Positions 34,093-45,310 of a stretch of 64,000 nt of DNA are shown here, piece by piece. The position numbers and the translations under genes are program-made. The notes under the pieces were generated by a model. The model was not told the origin of the DNA, made no database searches, and saw only the letters and a list, made by a program, of their open reading frames with translations. Within the stretch, counting starts at the first letter, position 1. The number at the start of each line of letters is the position of its first letter. This DNA is from Leptodactylus fallax (lineage: Eukaryota; Chordata; Amphibia; Anura; Leptodactylidae), in assembly GCA_947044405.1 (NCBI GenBank), contig CAMRHE010000035.1, positions 6,359,501 through 6,423,500 of the forward strand. Direction: 5' to 3'.

Positions 34093-35010
34093 TGTGTTCC
34101 ACCTTACCCGAATGCTGTTATTCTTAAGTTTTTTTGTTGCTAGATGAAAAAGATTTCTTGGCTTTATGCAGCTCCTTATGATCATTTACAATAATATAAA
34201 TAGTGTATACCAGTAGCACTTTTAGATTGATGTTCATGCACTTGTAAGGAATACAGAGATTAGTCAATTTTCATAAGCAAGTATTTGAAGAATGTTCAAT
34301 CTCTACTCAGTGATCAATGTTTTTGTATTTTTTCTAATTAATTCCATTGAACAGCTGCATGTGTATATCTTAAAAAGAGGAGTCAATTACATATCATCCA
34401 GAAACATGATGGACTCAAGGGGATCTTAACCTCCCAACTCATTCATATAAACAATTCTGATGTCAGAGCTTTTACATATTCTTCACCTGAAACAGACAGC
34501 TTATGGAATTCCCTGTGTGTTCAGTATGTTCACATTGATCTCATGAAACCATTTCTCTTCTATTCTGCTCACAATCAATATTCTTAGACTTGCTTTAAGG
34601 CATTTATCACGTGTGGAATGCCTTTGTAAAATATTTTCTTGTTATCACATTAACGTTTTAACTTCTATTTGTTCTGAATGAAAATAACTCATTTTATTCA
34701 CTTTCTTGTAGATACATATTTGTTTGCAACATTTCTATGTACTGTAAGACAAAATATCACAAACTTTAAGAATGAATGCACACATTTATTTTATAAACTT
34801 ATTCAAAAACCTTTTTACTTCTGTTCTCATAAAAAAATGCATACATTATAGTTACTAGTACAGATCAGGTCCCTGATTCATTTCAGGTCAAGCAAGTTCG
34901 GTATGAGCCATATCTTAAATTGGCTTAACATAGTGTAGAACACTCTTAGGGCTCCTACGAACCTATCTATACAAATTCCAGCTCTGTAAGGCCAACAAAG
35001 CTGAAGTTAT
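34093..35010. other. Intergenic DNA without recognisable features
   Basis: The junction with the hAT shows a short TTGTTGTGTTCCACC duplication (34076-34105). Beyond it I find only A+T-rich sequence. Confidence 0.4.
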
Positions 35011-35014
35011 GTCA

Positions 35015-35195
35015 ATGTATAAGCAACATTCAATCCGGAAACAGCGCTGTATGCAGATAAGTGAAATTGGCTTGGCTAAAATCCCTTTTGCTGTCTCAAG
35101 GCTCGGTGAGTCAAAAGCAAATTGAGGATCTGTTACATCCAACAGAGGGCGCATGAGCTCCCCAGCTCCTTTCCCATAATGCCTTGTGATAAGCA
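35015..35195 (+). repeat. Interspersed repeat shared with 1060-1290
   Basis: See 1060-1290. The shared core GAAACAGCGCTGTATGCAGA is at 35039, and similarity runs to CCCATAATGCCTTGTGAT at about 35190. Confidence 0.7.
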
Positions 35196-35410
35196 ACATT
35201 ATTATTCTCTGGGGTCTCTTCAGATACCAGAGTATAATAGGTGGAAAACCGTGGGAGGTGTAAAAAATAAAAAAAAATTCATATTATCCTTCCGTTACCT
35301 CTTTTGGGCCTCCTCACAGAGTCCAGCGCTCTACTCTGACGTCATCGGTCTGGGGGTCACCTCTGAGGCCTGTGATTGGGGCACCAGTGGTAACATGAGC
35401 GCACTGAGCA
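35196..35410. mobile_element. Foldback MITE, left half (family of 51713-52098)
   Basis: TATTATTCTCTGGGGTCTC followed by TTCAGATACCAGAGTATAATAG matches the left end of the complete element at 51713-52098, including the inner palindrome around GGTCTCTTCAGA. The right end is absent, because sequence diverges after about 35410. Confidence 0.65.
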
Positions 35411-35566
35411 TCATATTGCCCCAGACAAATCTCCATTTGTTCGATTTTGTAAAAAAAAATCAAACAATTTGGAATATTCAAGTCGAATGCAGCTTGGTAC
35501 GAACCAATTCTCCCATCTCTTGTTATTAGTATACTCTAGCTGGGGTTTTTATTTTGTCACTGAACA

Positions 35567-35655
35567 TAGGGGCGTAGCTAGTGGGGCAACCGGGGCATGT
35601 TGTCCATGGACCCTGGGTTCTTATTGTCATTGGCCGCCAACAAGCCACTTTTAAG
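35567..35655 (+). mobile_element. hAT-like terminal fragment
   Basis: ATAGGGGCGTAGCTAGTGGGG resembles the end of the non-autonomous hAT at 38778 (CAGAGGCGTAGCTAGCGGGG). No other end or target duplication was found, so this is a fragment or a chance short match. Confidence 0.4.
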
Positions 35656-36817
35656 CTTTTAGATACAGACTATGGACAATAAAATGAACCTTTGTTACAG
35701 GTGACAGAAAGTCTAACTACAGTTCTGAATGTGACGATGTTTGCCACATACTGCAGTTAGGACTGTCAGTTTGATTATGCTGATCACAGCATTAACTGGG
35801 AGCTTGTTTTTGACAGTTCATTATGTAAATATCAAATATGTTGCCCTCAACACATTGCAAATTGCCAGAACAATCATTATGCTTGAAGTTTCTTAGCTAT
35901 TACATTGTCTCCTAAATAGCTAACAAAGTTTATTTCTACAATATCCTTACCACCCAAGGTAATCTGTGTCAGAATCACATGGAAGTTTTTTCATATTCAT
36001 TGAAGCTACAATAGATAAAGCTAGAATGTGGAAATCTAAGGATAATCATTTTTACAAGAGAGCAAACTTGTGGATTATGACAAATGAAAAACTATTAAGC
36101 ATTCTTTATGTTTTTCAAGTCAAAGTTTAAAGGGTTAAGGTGCTTTCCCAAGACTGTCATCTGCACATATAAAGGAAGTTTGCATGCAAAATCACTATTA
36201 CACAACTGTTTTAGGGGCTGTTAGTGACATAGTATGCTGTATGCAAATTAGCTGTTCAATGTAACCAGGCATGGCTGTTCCTGGAAGAAAACCGGTTTTC
36301 ACCTGTGGTTCTTACTCAGTGCCATCCCCTAATATAAATGTCATCAGATACGGATTGTAGAAGAGAAAAGTGGATAGAGTGGGTTAAGCATGTATGCCAT
36401 GCTTGGAGTCATCTGGTCAGATAAACCCCCCAAAATGCCCCCTTTCCCATATTAAAATATTTAAATTGTAACAAAATAAATACGAATAAAAAACAAAACA
36501 TATTTAAAGACTCATAAAATAAAGATACATTTTTTATCACACCTTACAACATATAGAACAAAAAGACGTGGAACAAAAAGTTAACAAAGATTCATATAAA
36601 GCACAACAAAATAATAAAAATGCTACCTCTTAGAAGATGGCAATGCAAAAACAATTGTTTTTTTTACTAAATGTATTTTTATTCTGCAAAATAATGCATA
36701 AAAAAAAATTATTTATCACCCTAATTATACCAACCAATAAGGTGAAAAGCAAAAAAAAAAAATTTATATATTAAGAGGTTGCACATTTATTTTTGGAAAC
36801 AAATTAATGCAACACTC

Positions 36818-36823
<6 letters not shown>
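35656..36823. other. Intergenic DNA, A+T rich
   Basis: No motif, tandem structure or long frame is recognised. Several A-runs lie between 36460 and 36760. Confidence 0.4.

Positions 36824-36850
<27 letters not shown>
36824..36850. repeat. Poly-A run (27 bp)
   Basis: Uninterrupted A-run next to the repeat that starts at 36851. It could be the tail of a lost retrotransposon or part of that repeat. Confidence 0.9.
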
Positions 36851-37880
36851 GCTTGCAGTGCCCCTTGATAAATTCCTCGAGGTGTGTAGTTTATGCAAAA
36901 TGGGGTCACTTCTTGGGCAATTCCAATCATAATAAAGTATATATACAACTTTTTGACATATCGGGTACTGAAAGATCATATATCTGGGAAAATTTCAGTT
37001 TTCATTTTTCACCATCCACTGTGCATTTCTTCTTGGAAAGCGTTTCTGGTGTCAAAATAATAACTGTACCCATGTTTTTTTTTTCAATAGTCTCAAATCT
37101 TTCATTTTCACAAGGGGTTAATGGTGAAAAGGCATCCCACAGTTCATTACACAAATTCTCCTGAACACCCCATATGTGGCCATACACTTCTGTATGGGTT
37201 TAAGAGTGCTTGTCAGCTTTTGGAGGGCAATTTTGATGGAATAGTTTTTGGGTGACATGTCACATTTGCAAAGACCCTAAAATACTAATACAAAGGAAAA
37301 GTCCAAAAAGTGTCCCCATTATACAATCTACAATCCCTCATGGAATTTATCAAGTGCATTTTTTTCATTTTCTCAAGGGGTTAAAGGAGAAAAGGCCCCC
37401 ACAGTTTGTTACACAATTTCTGCTGTACATGGCAATACCCCGTGTGTGGTTATAAACTACTGTGCATGATAGGGCTCAAAACGTAAAGAGCGCTATTTGT
37501 CTTTTGCAGGACAGGTTTTGCTGTAATAGTTCTCGGATACCATATCGCATTTGCAGAGTCCCTGCACATTTTCCAGCAGCACAATGTAAATTACACTCCT
37601 CGAGAAATTTATCAAGGGGTATAGTGAGCATTTTAACTCCACTGCTGTTTCAAAGATTTTATTAACAATTATTTTAATCCCAAGTTTTTTATTTTCAGAA
37701 GTAAAGTAGAAAATGTGCCCCACAATTCGATATATAATTTCTCCTGAATACAGAAATACCCCATATGTGGATGAAAATTATTTTCAAGTGCCAAGATACA
37801 TTTGCAGAGCCCCTAATGTGCCACTGCAGTGAAGAGTACAAAAAAGTGACCTAATTTTGGAAACTAAACCCCTATTATAC
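36851..37880. repeat. Interspersed repeat built of ~3 diverged ~300-bp units
   Basis: Phrases recur in order about every 260-370 bp. GATAAATTCCTCGAGG-like sequence is near 36868, GGAATTTATCAAG near 37340 and CTCGAGAAATTTATCAAGGGG near 37597. AAGGGGTTAA followed by a CCCCACAGTT-type phrase is near 37113, 37375 and 37700. CCCCATATGTGG-type phrases are near 37167, 37437 and 37760. The units are diverged and non-coding. I do not know which transposon class this belongs to. Confidence 0.55.
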
Positions 37881-37884
37881 CCAT

Positions 37885-38025
37885 CCAGAAAGTGCCAGCG
37901 TTTCCGTAGGTATAATTGACATGCTTTTCCACTGCAGATATTTTTCTGCAATATGTGGATGGGATTCGCCAGTTTTCGCAACGTGGGACCCCGGCATAGT
38001 GAGCATTGTAACCCCACAGCTGTGA
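37885..38025. repeat. Fragment related to the TTAA element at 39511-40071
   Basis: GTTTCCGTAGGTATAATTGA and the following TGTGGATGGGATTCGCC also occur within 39511-40071. No ends survive. Confidence 0.5.
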
Positions 38026-39510
38026 CACAGAGTGACCCAGTAGATAGCAGCATGAGGAGGACATACAGTGACCCAGTTCCTCACCTGTGTGACTTTGTTC
38101 GCCCAGGCAAACAAGGTGTAGAACAACGTGACACCGCTGTGCCCTGCACATGTGGTATGCTGGAGGAGCATACACCTTATTTAAAGGTGTTTATTAGTGT
38201 GAAACCCATAAGGAGGACCATATTCGGCATTTTGTTCCCAGTATAAAGTTGCTTAGTTGGCATGGCCCGACAGCAGGCCTTGTGCCCTCACCTGTCTTCA
38301 ACCTACCTCTGTCCTTTTCTGTTCCCTCAGCTAGAGAAATACTTTATGCTGTGGGCTCAGATCCTCTGTACCACCTGCTTCGCAGCAGTCTACCTGCCTG
38401 GAAAGAAGTGGTGCAGGGGTTCACGGAGGCAGTGGCGGTAGCAGTCAGTTAGTGTGGAGTGTTGGGGGTAAAATCACCCACTCGTTGGTGTGGTAGTTTT
38501 TTGTAAAGCCGTCGGGGGAGGTGAACATGGCCATATGTTCAATCTGTGGGCAGAAGGTGAAGCGTGGCCAGGGTGCCAATGTTGGCACCACAGCCCTGCA
38601 TCAACATATGCAGCATCACCATAGAGTGGCCTAGGAGAGCCATGGCTCCAATGTAGTGGTCCAGCCTGCCGCAGAAACCAATGCAGCACCAAGTGGCACA
38701 CACTCCATTTCAGGCAGTCAAGGCTCCACCACCTTAGCCGAAGGAAGCTGTGTGTCCTTCCCAACATCTGCTGGTTGCAGAGGCGTAGCTAGCGGGGGAG
38801 GCAGAGGGGGCGGCTGTCTCGGGCCCACTGAATTTTTGGGGGCCCACCCCAGGGTCCGCCATTAATACAGCCTTTATTTCTAACTAGATCGGTGTCTGCA
38901 GACACCGATCTAGTTACAATGCGTCCTGGTGCTTAACATTCTTTATTTCCTGCAACTTAACAGTATTGTAAACCGCAAGCCAATACAGGCCTGCGGTTTA
39001 CAAGACGACGAGACCACAGACCAATGTCTGCTTCTCAGCACGGGTGGCGCGATAACGTCATAACATCGCACAGCCCGCGCTCAGACACAGACGTCCTGCG
39101 CGTGGACAGGAAGGAAGCGCCGGCGGCTCCATTCATCATCATCGCAGGTGAATATGACTTTTTTTTGTAGGTATATTAATAGTATAAGGGGTAGATAGGA
39201 GGGGGAAATATAACTATAAAAGGAGGATTCATTAGGGGGCATTATGACGATGGGGGGGTCATTTATATAAGGGTTATTGGGGGGATCCTTTATATAAGGG
39301 TTATTATGGGGTATTATTAATACAAGGGGGAGGTTATTTATATAAGGAGCCATTAGGGGGCATCATTTATATTAGAAGGCATTATGAACATAAGGAGGTG
39401 GTCATTGATATAAGGGGTCATTAGAGGTGCAGTATTTATGTCAGGGGGAATCAGGGGCATAATATGAGGGAGCAATTAATTTAATGAAAGTGGCACTTGG
39501 GCTTTATTAA

Positions 39511-40071
39511 GACTAAGGCCCCACGTAGCGGGCTGCAGGAAAAACCATGGCGGTAACATTGTGGTTTTTCCCGCAGTGCTTTTCACAGAGGGTCTGCAGA
39601 GGTTTCCCCTGTGGACTTTCTGTTTTCAATACAGCTATATGGAAACCGCCGGTGTTTCTATAGGTATAATTGACATGCTGTGATTTCCAAAACCGCAACG
39701 GTTTTGGAAATCGCAGTGCGTCTGCTGCACATATCTTTCTGTAATGTGTGGATGGGATTTGCTAGAATGCCATGGTTTTTTCTGTGGGTTTTCGCCAGAA
39801 GGGGCCACATTCCATCCCCACTTTGCAGTAAAATATGCGCAGCGGAAACGCTGCGATTTCCAAAACAGTCGCAGTTTTGGAAATCGCAGCATGTCAATTA
39901 TACCTACGGAAACGCCGGCGGTTTCCCTATAGATATAATTAAAGCAGAAAGTCCGCAGAGGAAACCTCTGTGAACTTTCTGTGCAAAGTGCTGCAGGAAA
40001 AACCGTGATGCGTCGCCGCGGTTTTTCCCACAGCTGTTTTTTGCTGCGGGATGCTACTTGGGGCCTTAGCC
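39511..40071. mobile_element. TTAA-flanked non-autonomous element (561 bp)
   Basis: TTAA lies at 39507-39510 and 40072-40075. The inverted ends read GACTAAGGCCCCACGTAGC and, from the right, GGCTAAGGCCCCAAGTAGC. The interior has alternating copies of GGTATAATTGACATG-type and CCGCAACGG-type phrases. TTAA targets point to piggyBac or Kolobok families, and the purine-rich start favours Kolobok. It is nested inside the hAT element at 38778-40918. Confidence 0.85.
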
Positions 40072-40075
40072 TTAA

Positions 40076-40435
40076 GGAGTTTTCCAGCTCATTTTTATTG
40101 ATGGTCTATCCTCAGAATAAATCATCAATAAGAGATAAGTGATTCCCCGGTGATCAGCTGTATGAAGGGGCTATGGCACCTGTTTATATCATACACTGTC
40201 TGTTTATAGTGACCGTGTGATGTCATTCCAGTCTTGTCACATAGACGTGGATAGGATGAGGCTGTAGTTGCATTACATGGCCGCTATGAAAAGAATGACA
40301 CTATGTAAACAGAGAAGGGGTCACGGCGCTTACACAGGTACCACGGTTCATTCAAACAGCTGATCCTGGGGGTCCCGGGTATTGGAACCCCAATAATTTT
40401 TTTTCCCTTGTTTTTTTTTCCCTTTTCAATTGGGA
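40076..40435. repeat. Probable TTAA-type repeat abutting the previous element
   Basis: It starts GGAGTTTTCCAGCTC directly after the TTAA at 40072-40075 and has a CTATCCTCAGAATAAATCATC phrase of the kind repeated in similar foldback elements. The right end is not clear (near CAATTGGGAAATACC). Confidence 0.4.
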
Positions 40436-41987
40436 AATACCTGGGACATTATTAATAAGGGGCACTATTTAAAGGGGGTGCACAGGGAAGTTATTAATTT
40501 AAAGATGCACTTAGGGGTATTATTCATTATGGGGGGTTATATTATATATTTTATAATTGGGGGTAGCAGCAGGATGGGGGCTTTGTGCAGGTGAGGACAA
40601 TGTGGGTCAGGTGCCTGGAAAAGTGAGGAGCCAAAGATGTCTGTGTTGCAAACTTTACAGAGACTGGAAGAAGTGGTCATGGCCGTCCAGATGGAAGAGA
40701 AGGGAAATGTGAAGGATTAGTCAGAGACGTCACCGGTAAGTCACAAAATATTACTGCCCTGTATTCACCTAAATTGTCTGCAGAGCCCTGTGTAGAGCTG
40801 CTATATACCACTATACACTCACCGTTTACTCATTGTATCGGTATACGAACATGTCCAAGTTGGGGGCCCACTTGGACATGTTCGCCCCCACTGTGCTGAA
40901 TCCCTAGATACGCCTCTGGCTGGTTGTGATGCTTCTGCTCCTCCTCCTCCACCTCCTAGTCAGTCATTGCGTCAGCAATCCATCACAGAAGCGATTTTGA
41001 AGAGACAAAAATATGCGTGCACTCATCCAACGGATGAAGCTGAATGTGCTCCTGTCCAAGTTGCTGGTGTTGCAGTTCCTCCCTTTCCAAGTGGTGGACT
41101 CTGAACCTTTCAGAGAACTGATGACTTATGCCGAGCCGAGGTGGAGAGTCCAAAGCTGTCATTTCTTTGCCAAAAAGGCAGTACCAGCCCTGCACAAATA
41201 TGTAGAAGAGAAGGTGGGCCAGTCCTTGAGCCTGTCGGTGTCTGCCAAAGTGCACGGCAACGCTGACATGTGGAGCTGTAACTACGGTCAAGGACAATAT
41301 ATGTCCTTTACAGCCCACTGAGTGAATGTTGTTCCTGCCCAGATACACCAGCAACTTGGCCAGGTGACGCCGCTTCTGCCTCCATGTTCTCACGCCGTTG
41401 GTCCTGCAACAATGTCCGCCTCATCCTCTACTGTGTCCTCAGCCTCCACTGCAGGGACAATTTACAGTGCTTCTCCAGTATATCACATATGCAGGGAACG
41501 GCGGTGTCATGCTGTTCTACACCTCGTTTGCCTGGGTGAACAGAGTCAACAGGGGAGGAACTGCCCTGTGTTCTTCATTAAGAAATTGAATCCTTGCTTT
41601 CTCCGCGACAACTCAAAATCGGAACCATGGTGACCGACAATGGGAAGAACATGGTGTCGACGCAGTGTCAAGGAGGGCTGAGCCATGTGCCCTGCATGGC
41701 GCACATGTTCAATCTGGTTGTCAAGTGTTTCCTTAAGTGTTCCATCCATCTGCAAAACATCCTAAACATGTCAAGGAAACTTTGCATGCACTTCAGACAC
41801 TAGTACACCGCCAAGTGTACTCTCCTTGAGTTGCAGCGGCAGAATGGCCTCCCACAACATACGCTGATATGCAATGTTTCCACCTGTTGAAATTCAACCC
41901 TCGATATGTTGGATCGACTATATGAACAGAGAAAAGCCATAAACAATTTCTTTATAATCCAAGCAGACAGAGGTACTCCCCTGTGTA

Positions 41988-42629
41988 CAGTTGTGCTAAA
42001 AAGTTTACATACCCAGGCAGATTTTTTGTTTTTTTCAGAGAATATGAATGATAACACAAAAACTTTTTCTCCACTCATAATTAGTGGTTGGTTTAAGCCA
42101 TTTATTGTCAAACTTCTGTGTTTTCTCTTTTTAAATCATAATGACAACCAAAAACATCAAAATGACCCTGTTCAAAAGTTCACATACTCCAATTCTTAAT
42201 ACTGTGTATTGCCCCCTCTAACATCAATGACAGCTTGAAGTCTTTTGTGGTAGTTGTGGATGAGGCTCTTTATTTTCTCAGATGGTAAAACTGCCCATTT
42301 TTCTTGGCAAAAAGTCTCCAGTTCCTGTAAATTCCTGGGCTGTCTTGCATGTACTGCATGCTTGAGATCTCCCCAGAGTGGCTGAATGATATTGAGGTCA
42401 GGAGACTGAGATGGACACTACCAGAACCTTCACTTTCTTCAGCTGTAGCCAATGACAGGTCGACTTGGCCTTGTGTTTTGAATCATTGTCATGTTGGAAC
42501 GTCCAAGTACGTCCCATGAGCAGCTTCCTGGCTGATGAGTATAAATTTGCCTCCAGTATTTGCTGATAACGTGCTGCATTCATCTTTCCTTCAACTTTGA
42601 CCAAGTTTCCTGTGCCTTTAGCACAACTG
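41988..42629 (-). mobile_element. Tc1-like family E, internally deleted, inside hAT copy 2
   Basis: CAGTTGTGCTAAAAAG follows TA (41986-41987) and CTTTAGCACAACTG precedes TA (42630-42631). Length is 642 bp against 643 in copy 1. Its right end is cleaner than in copy 1. A minus-strand transposase remnant (42604-42398) includes [17 protein letters not shown], where the Pro of the usual NDPKH is Ser. Confidence 0.9.
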
Positions 42630-43904
42630 TAACTTTAACATTAGCCAGTGGCTGCTCATGCGTGACACCTGCCGTTTGCTCTTTCCCTTTGAGGAGGCCA
42701 CTTTGTTAGTCAGTCGCCAGAACTACAGGGTGAACAATGTAATTCCACTGATTCACAGCCTGGAAAAGTTGCTTTTCAATCTGGTTGGTCAGGGGACTGG
42801 AGATGTGGCATCTACATCTCAAGGCCACATGAGCCCTGTGGAGGCTGAACTGGAGGAGGAGAAGGAGGATGAATGAGAACATTGGAGCACAAACAATGTG
42901 TAGCCAGATGGGTGGAGAGGAGGAGCAGGAGCAAACAGAACAGCCAGAGGGAGATGAGGAGGATGAGGCAGATGACCCAGACACACCGTGGCAGTATGCA
43001 GTGGAGATGGATGAAGAGAGTCCCTCGGAGTCACTTGCGCAAATGGCCCGATGCATGCTGACTTCCTTGCGCAGTGACAGCCGAATTGTCACCATTCGGC
43101 AGAAGGATGACTACTGGCTCTCCACATGTTAGACCCTCGCTACCGGAGAAAAGGGGGCCTTTTTCTACACCTGCTGAGAGGGAGGACAAACTGAACTACT
43201 ATAGAGACATGCTACAGTATGTAGCAAGTTGGCCGCTGCTTATCTGCGCCATCGTCCTTCCTCTCGCATGTCTAACCGGGGGGCCCTTAGTGCTCAACTT
43301 GCACTGGCATGGCAGCTGTGAGAGGGGGTGGGGGTGGCAGTAGGTGGGGGTCACAGAGCAGAACTTGAACCAGCAGGTGGTGGCATACTTAGACTGCACC
43401 CTGCCACCCGTCAACGAAGATTCGCTGGACTACTGGGCAGCCAAACTGGATTTGTGGCCGCAACTGGCTGAGTTTGCCCTGGAAAAGATGTCCTGCCCAG
43501 CCAGTAATGTGACATCAGAGCGGGTGTTTAGTGCGGCGGGGGCCAAAGTTACCCCAAGGAGAACTCGCCTGGGTAACTATGGAGAGACTGACGTTTTTGA
43601 AGATGAATCAGGCATGGATCAGCCAGGATTTCCACCCAGCAATGCCTGATGCAGCAGATTAAATGATCCATTCTGCCTCATCACACTCTGCCACTAGTTC
43701 ACTGTATAGCCTCCTAAGGCTATTGCTACCTACACATTATAGAGACATGCTATGTAGCAAGTTGGCTGCTGCCTATCTGTGCCATCATCCATCCTCTCGC
43801 ATGTCCGACCTGGGGGGGCCCTGAGCGCTCAACTTGCACTGGCATGGCAGCTGTAGGAGGGGGTGGGGGTGGCAGGAGCAGTATCGGCTCCATCAGCTCA
43901 ATGG

Positions 43905-44560
43905 GAATAAAATGGTGAATATGGACCTCCTTGTGGGTTTAGACACTAATAAACACCTTGAAATAAGTGATAACTGCTAAGAATTATTGAATTATTATTG
44001 ACAATACTATATTTATAAATGGCCAGCAACTTTAAACTGGGAACAAAATGGTGAATATGGTCTTCCTTATGGGTTTAGACACTAATAAACACCTTTAAAT
44101 AAGTGATAATAACCGCTAAGAATTATTGAATTATTATTGACAATACTGTTTTGATAAATGGCCAGCAACTTTATACTGGTAACAAAATGGCGAATATGGT
44201 CGTTATGTCTTTCCCCATGTTAAAGGCGTTTATTACAGATACGTGCAGATATTATTGGATGATAATTCAGTTTTCTTTGGCACAGTAGTACTGACAAATG
44301 TAATGTTATGCTTTCGAAGAACAATGAATAAGCCCCTTATAATAAACGCCTTTAAAAAGGCTTTTTTTTACAGATAAGTGCAGATATTATTGTATGATAA
44401 TTTAGTTTTCTTTGGCACAATACAGTAGTACTGACTAATGTTATGCCTTGAACGAACATTGACTAAGCCCCTTATAATAAATGCCTTTAAAAAGGTGTTT
44501 TTTACAGATACGTGCAGATATTAGTGTATGATAATTCACTGTTTTTTGCTGTACTGCACT
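43905..44560 (+). repeat. hAT 3' tandem repeats, copy 2
   Basis: Both repeat sets of copy 1 are present. The ~137-bp set has units at about 43909, 44046 and 44185 (AAAATGG-GAATATGG), one fewer full unit than copy 1. The ~130-bp set starts at about 44221, 44355 and 44490 (CAGATACGTGCAGATATTA). Confidence 0.85.
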
Positions 44561-44637
44561 GCAAAAGGCTTGTTGTGTTTCACCTTGAAGACACAGGTAT
44601 GAGTAATGAGCGGCAGTATAATGGCAGTGAGTGCTGC

Positions 44638-45310
44638 TGTTAGGATTCAAATGCAAGGTAAGAAATGTACTGGTCTACAGGAGAGCAGCAGCAGAAAAGG
44701 GCTGACAACTGTGAGCAGTAGAAAATGCTACTTAAAGGCAAAACATTACTGCGAGCCTAGACCGGCCTCAGACACCTTCACCAGAGCTCCTCGCAAGAAG
44801 AGATGGACTTTCGCTGAATCTGAAGACTGGAATTGTCACCAGAACAGAAAGTGTATCACAAATCAATGCACTGCAGCAGAAGCCTACACCAAATCCATAC
44901 ACTACTCACAGGGACAGAGAAAACAGAATGGTCGTCAATCACGGGTCAGCAACTGAGGAGGGCAACACGGATCCAAATCACGAGACGAAGACAAATCCGG
45001 GAAACAAAGCGAAAAGTCAGAACCGATCAGGAATGTCAGAACAAAATTGCAAGACAAAGAGGAATCTACGAACACAGCCAAAGGTCAGGTATTGGAGAAG
45101 TCAAATCAAAAGTTCAAAAGTCAGGTGCTTAGCAAGAAGTTAGGAAACTGATTAGCCAGCAAAGCTGAGTGATGAGGGAGTGGTTTATAAAGGCCTGCTC
45201 AGGAAGCTTTCCTATGTTGTCATGGCAACCTTAAAGCAGCAACCACCAATCCTTCTTTATGTTGACATGGCAACATTAAAGCAGCAACAACAGATGTAAC
45301 ATTCCTGACA
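44638..45310 (-). mobile_element. 3' LTR of the Ty3 chromovirus (673 bp)
   Basis: On the minus strand the LTR starts TGTCAGGAATGTTAC at 45310, directly after a polypurine tract (AAGGGGGGGCTAC at 45311-45323), and ends GAATCCTAACA at 44638. The TGT...ACA ends are as expected. No second LTR is in the window, so the element is truncated. Confidence 0.85.

Larger units (their letters stand above)
38778..40918. mobile_element. Non-autonomous hAT element (2,141 bp)
   Basis: It starts CAGAGGCGTAGCTAG and ends CTAGATACGCCTCTG. It is flanked by the 8-bp duplication GCTGGTTG (38770-38777 and 40919-40926), which is diagnostic of hAT-type insertion. Copy 1 of the host hAT shows the uninterrupted site near 30420-30432, confirming the boundaries. 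No transposase is inside, so mobility depended on another element. It contains other repeats, at 39511-40071 and 40076-40435. Confidence 0.93.
38249..43649 (+). pseudogene. hAT transposase, BED zinc-finger type, copy 2
   Basis: Pieces follow the same order as in copy 1 but with a large N-terminal deletion near 38395. BED finger remnants are at about 38480-38630 (CSICGQKVKRGQ, HMQHHH). After the inserted element, PFRELMTYAEPRWRV is near 41110. HGNADMWSCNYGQGQYMSFTAH (41250-41320) contains the likely first catalytic Asp, lost in copy 1. VTDNGKNMVSTQ with CMAHMFNLV lies near 41625-41720. The Tc1 insertion interrupts at 41988. An acidic linker follows (EEEKEDE, EGDEEDEADDPDTPW), then the dimerisation region LSCPASNVTSERVFSAAG-like (43490-43540; the first residues read MSCPASN) with the Glu. 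It ends at 43649. Frameshifts and stops make it inactive. Confidence 0.88.
38028..44587 (+). mobile_element. hAT transposon with BED-finger transposase, copy 2 (decayed)
   Basis: Same family and orientation as copy 1. The left inverted repeat is missing, because similarity starts abruptly at ACACAGAGTGACCCAGT near 38028. The right limit at about 44587 matches copy 1's limit. It carries the same family E Tc1 insertion and additionally the 2,141-bp hAT-type insertion at 38778-40918. Each copy retains stretches the other has lost, so neither is derived from the other. Confidence 0.85.

Noticed and set aside
39081..39353. Minus-strand frame with Asn-Pro-Tyr-Ile repeats
   Set aside because: It results from locally repetitive GGGGG/TTATATAAGG sequence inside the non-autonomous hAT, with no domain.
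44606..45143. Plus-strand frames of 70-116 codons
   Set aside because: They lie antisense inside the Ty3 LTR and show no conserved motif.
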